In this document: piece by piece, positions 6,629 to 6,901 of the stretch
Layout of the letters: each line of letters starts with the position of its first letter
Numbering within the stretch: position 1 is the stretch's first letter
Notes under the pieces: model-generated
The model's database searches: none
The model's input: only the letters and a program-made list of their open reading frames with translations
Told to the model about the DNA's origin: nothing
Program-made: the position numbers and the translations under genes
NCBI GenBank assembly: GCA_946479435.1
Contig: CAMLFX010000124.1
Location: 1-6,901 of the forward strand
Source of the DNA: an uncultured Sphingobacteriales bacterium
GTDB taxonomy: Bacteria > Bacteroidota > Bacteroidia > Chitinophagales > Chitinophagaceae
Direction of reading: 5' to 3'
DNA length: 6,901 nucleotides

Positions 6629-6687
6629 CCACAAAATCTAATTCAATGTCTTATTGTTTGTGGCGGTAACAGGTAATTGTTTTTTTT
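6629..6687 (+). terminator. Possible terminator after the glycosyltransferase gene
   Basis: CCACAAA (6629-6635) pairs with TTTGTGG (6657-6663). Inside, CAAT (6644-6647) pairs with ATTG (6653-6656) around a 5-nt loop, giving an 11-bp stem with an 8-nt one-sided bulge. A run of eight T follows at 6680-6687, but 16 nt separate it from the stem, more than in a typical intrinsic terminator. The position, 7 bp after the TAA and before a strong promoter, fits a transcript end. Confidence 0.35.
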
Positions 6688-6697
6688 AACATTTTGC

Positions 6698-6727
6698 TTG
6701 CAACGACCATCTAATTTAATATATTTG
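6698..6727 (+). promoter_or_regulatory. Bacteroidota-type promoter (TTG, 19 bp, TATATTTG)
   Basis: The -33 element TTG (6698-6700) and the -7 element TATATTTG (6720-6727) are separated by exactly 19 bp, matching the consensus known for the primary sigma factor of Bacteroides and Flavobacterium (TTG, about 19, TAnnTTTG). Transcription should start a few bases after 6727, leaving a leader of roughly 20-25 nt before the ATG at 6754. This makes the last gene its own transcription unit, separate from the purB run. Confidence 0.75.
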
Positions 6728-6753
6728 TGAATAGCGTTTTTATCAAACTCAAT

Positions 6754-6901
6754 ATGAAAAAATATACATCGCATTTACTTCTCAGTCTGGTATTGTTATG
6801 TTGTGCTTTAGTGCCTAATACGGCTAAAGCATCGCACGCAGCAGGCGCTGAGATCGTTTATGAGTACATTAGCGGTAGCACTTACCGTTTTATCATTAAA
6901 T
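6754..6901 (+). CDS. N-terminus of a secreted, gliding-motility-associated/PKD-type surface protein (truncated by window)
   Basis: 49 codons are visible from the ATG at 6754 and the frame is open at the window edge. Residues 1-26 form a clear signal peptide (MKKYTSH, then LLLSLVLLCCALV, ending TAKA). The mature start SHAAGAEIVYEYISGSTYRF matches the opening I recall from large Bacteroidota surface proteins, where a similar S-H-x-x-G-x-(E/D)-(I/L)-x-Y stretch leads into a beta-rich domain. Those proteins usually end in PKD repeats and a gliding-motility-associated C-terminal (type IX secretion) signal. Only the N-terminus is visible, so the export signal is firm and the family assignment is inference. 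The two Cys at 16-17 lie inside the hydrophobic core and are not followed by a lipobox-like cleavage context, so I do not call a lipoprotein. It has its own strong promoter. Confidence 0.7.
   Translation, partial: MKKYTSHLLLSLVLLCCALVPNTAKASHAAGAEIVYEYISGSTYRFIIK

Noticed and set aside
1..6901. CRISPR array, insertion sequence, tRNA/rRNA, phage or defence island
   Set aside because: I looked for spaced repeats, terminal inverted repeats with a transposase, tRNA-like cloverleafs and defence-type genes, and saw none.

Overview
The window looks like an ordinary chromosomal segment from a member of the Bacteroidota, most plausibly a Chitinophagaceae-like organism. This rests on AT-leaning codon use, no clear Shine-Dalgarno sequences before the starts, promoter elements of the Bacteroidota type (TTG, 19 bp, TAnnTTTG), export signals ending in A-Q, and a last gene that begins like the large surface proteins of gliding/type IX secretion bacteria. 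The lineage is inferred; there is no rRNA or tRNA in the window to confirm it.

Left part (1-1637, minus strand): two tandem paralogous genes for exported proteins of unknown function. The one nearer the window edge is cut at its 3' end. The upstream copy is complete and carries an extra C-terminal BamE/SmpA-like segment. A hairpin plus U-run between them is a probable terminator for the upstream copy.

Middle (1638-1880): a 243-bp divergent intergenic region. It contains an 11-bp perfect inverted repeat made of two GTTAAC cores two helical turns apart, and a Bacteroidota -7 promoter box that almost touches the purB start codon.

Right part (1881-6621, plus strand): four closely spaced co-directional genes. 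These are purB (adenylosuccinate lyase), an RsmF-type rRNA cytosine-5 methyltransferase with a TTG start, an exported protein with two LysM modules and a degenerate RlpA-like barrel, and a GT9 (heptosyltransferase-family) glycosyltransferase. Gaps of 28, 41 and 58 bp fit a shared transcript. The products serve purine synthesis, ribosome modification, the cell wall and surface glycans, so this looks like a housekeeping/envelope cluster and not one pathway.

End (6622-6901): a possible terminator, then a textbook Bacteroidota promoter driving the first 49 codons of a secreted protein resembling the gliding-motility-associated/PKD surface proteins.

I found no CRISPR array, insertion sequence, tRNA, rRNA, phage gene or defence module, and no convincing evidence of a new multi-gene system. 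The points most worth a second look are the paralogous secreted pair, the inverted repeat in the divergent region, and the RlpA-like domain that appears to have lost a catalytic Asp.
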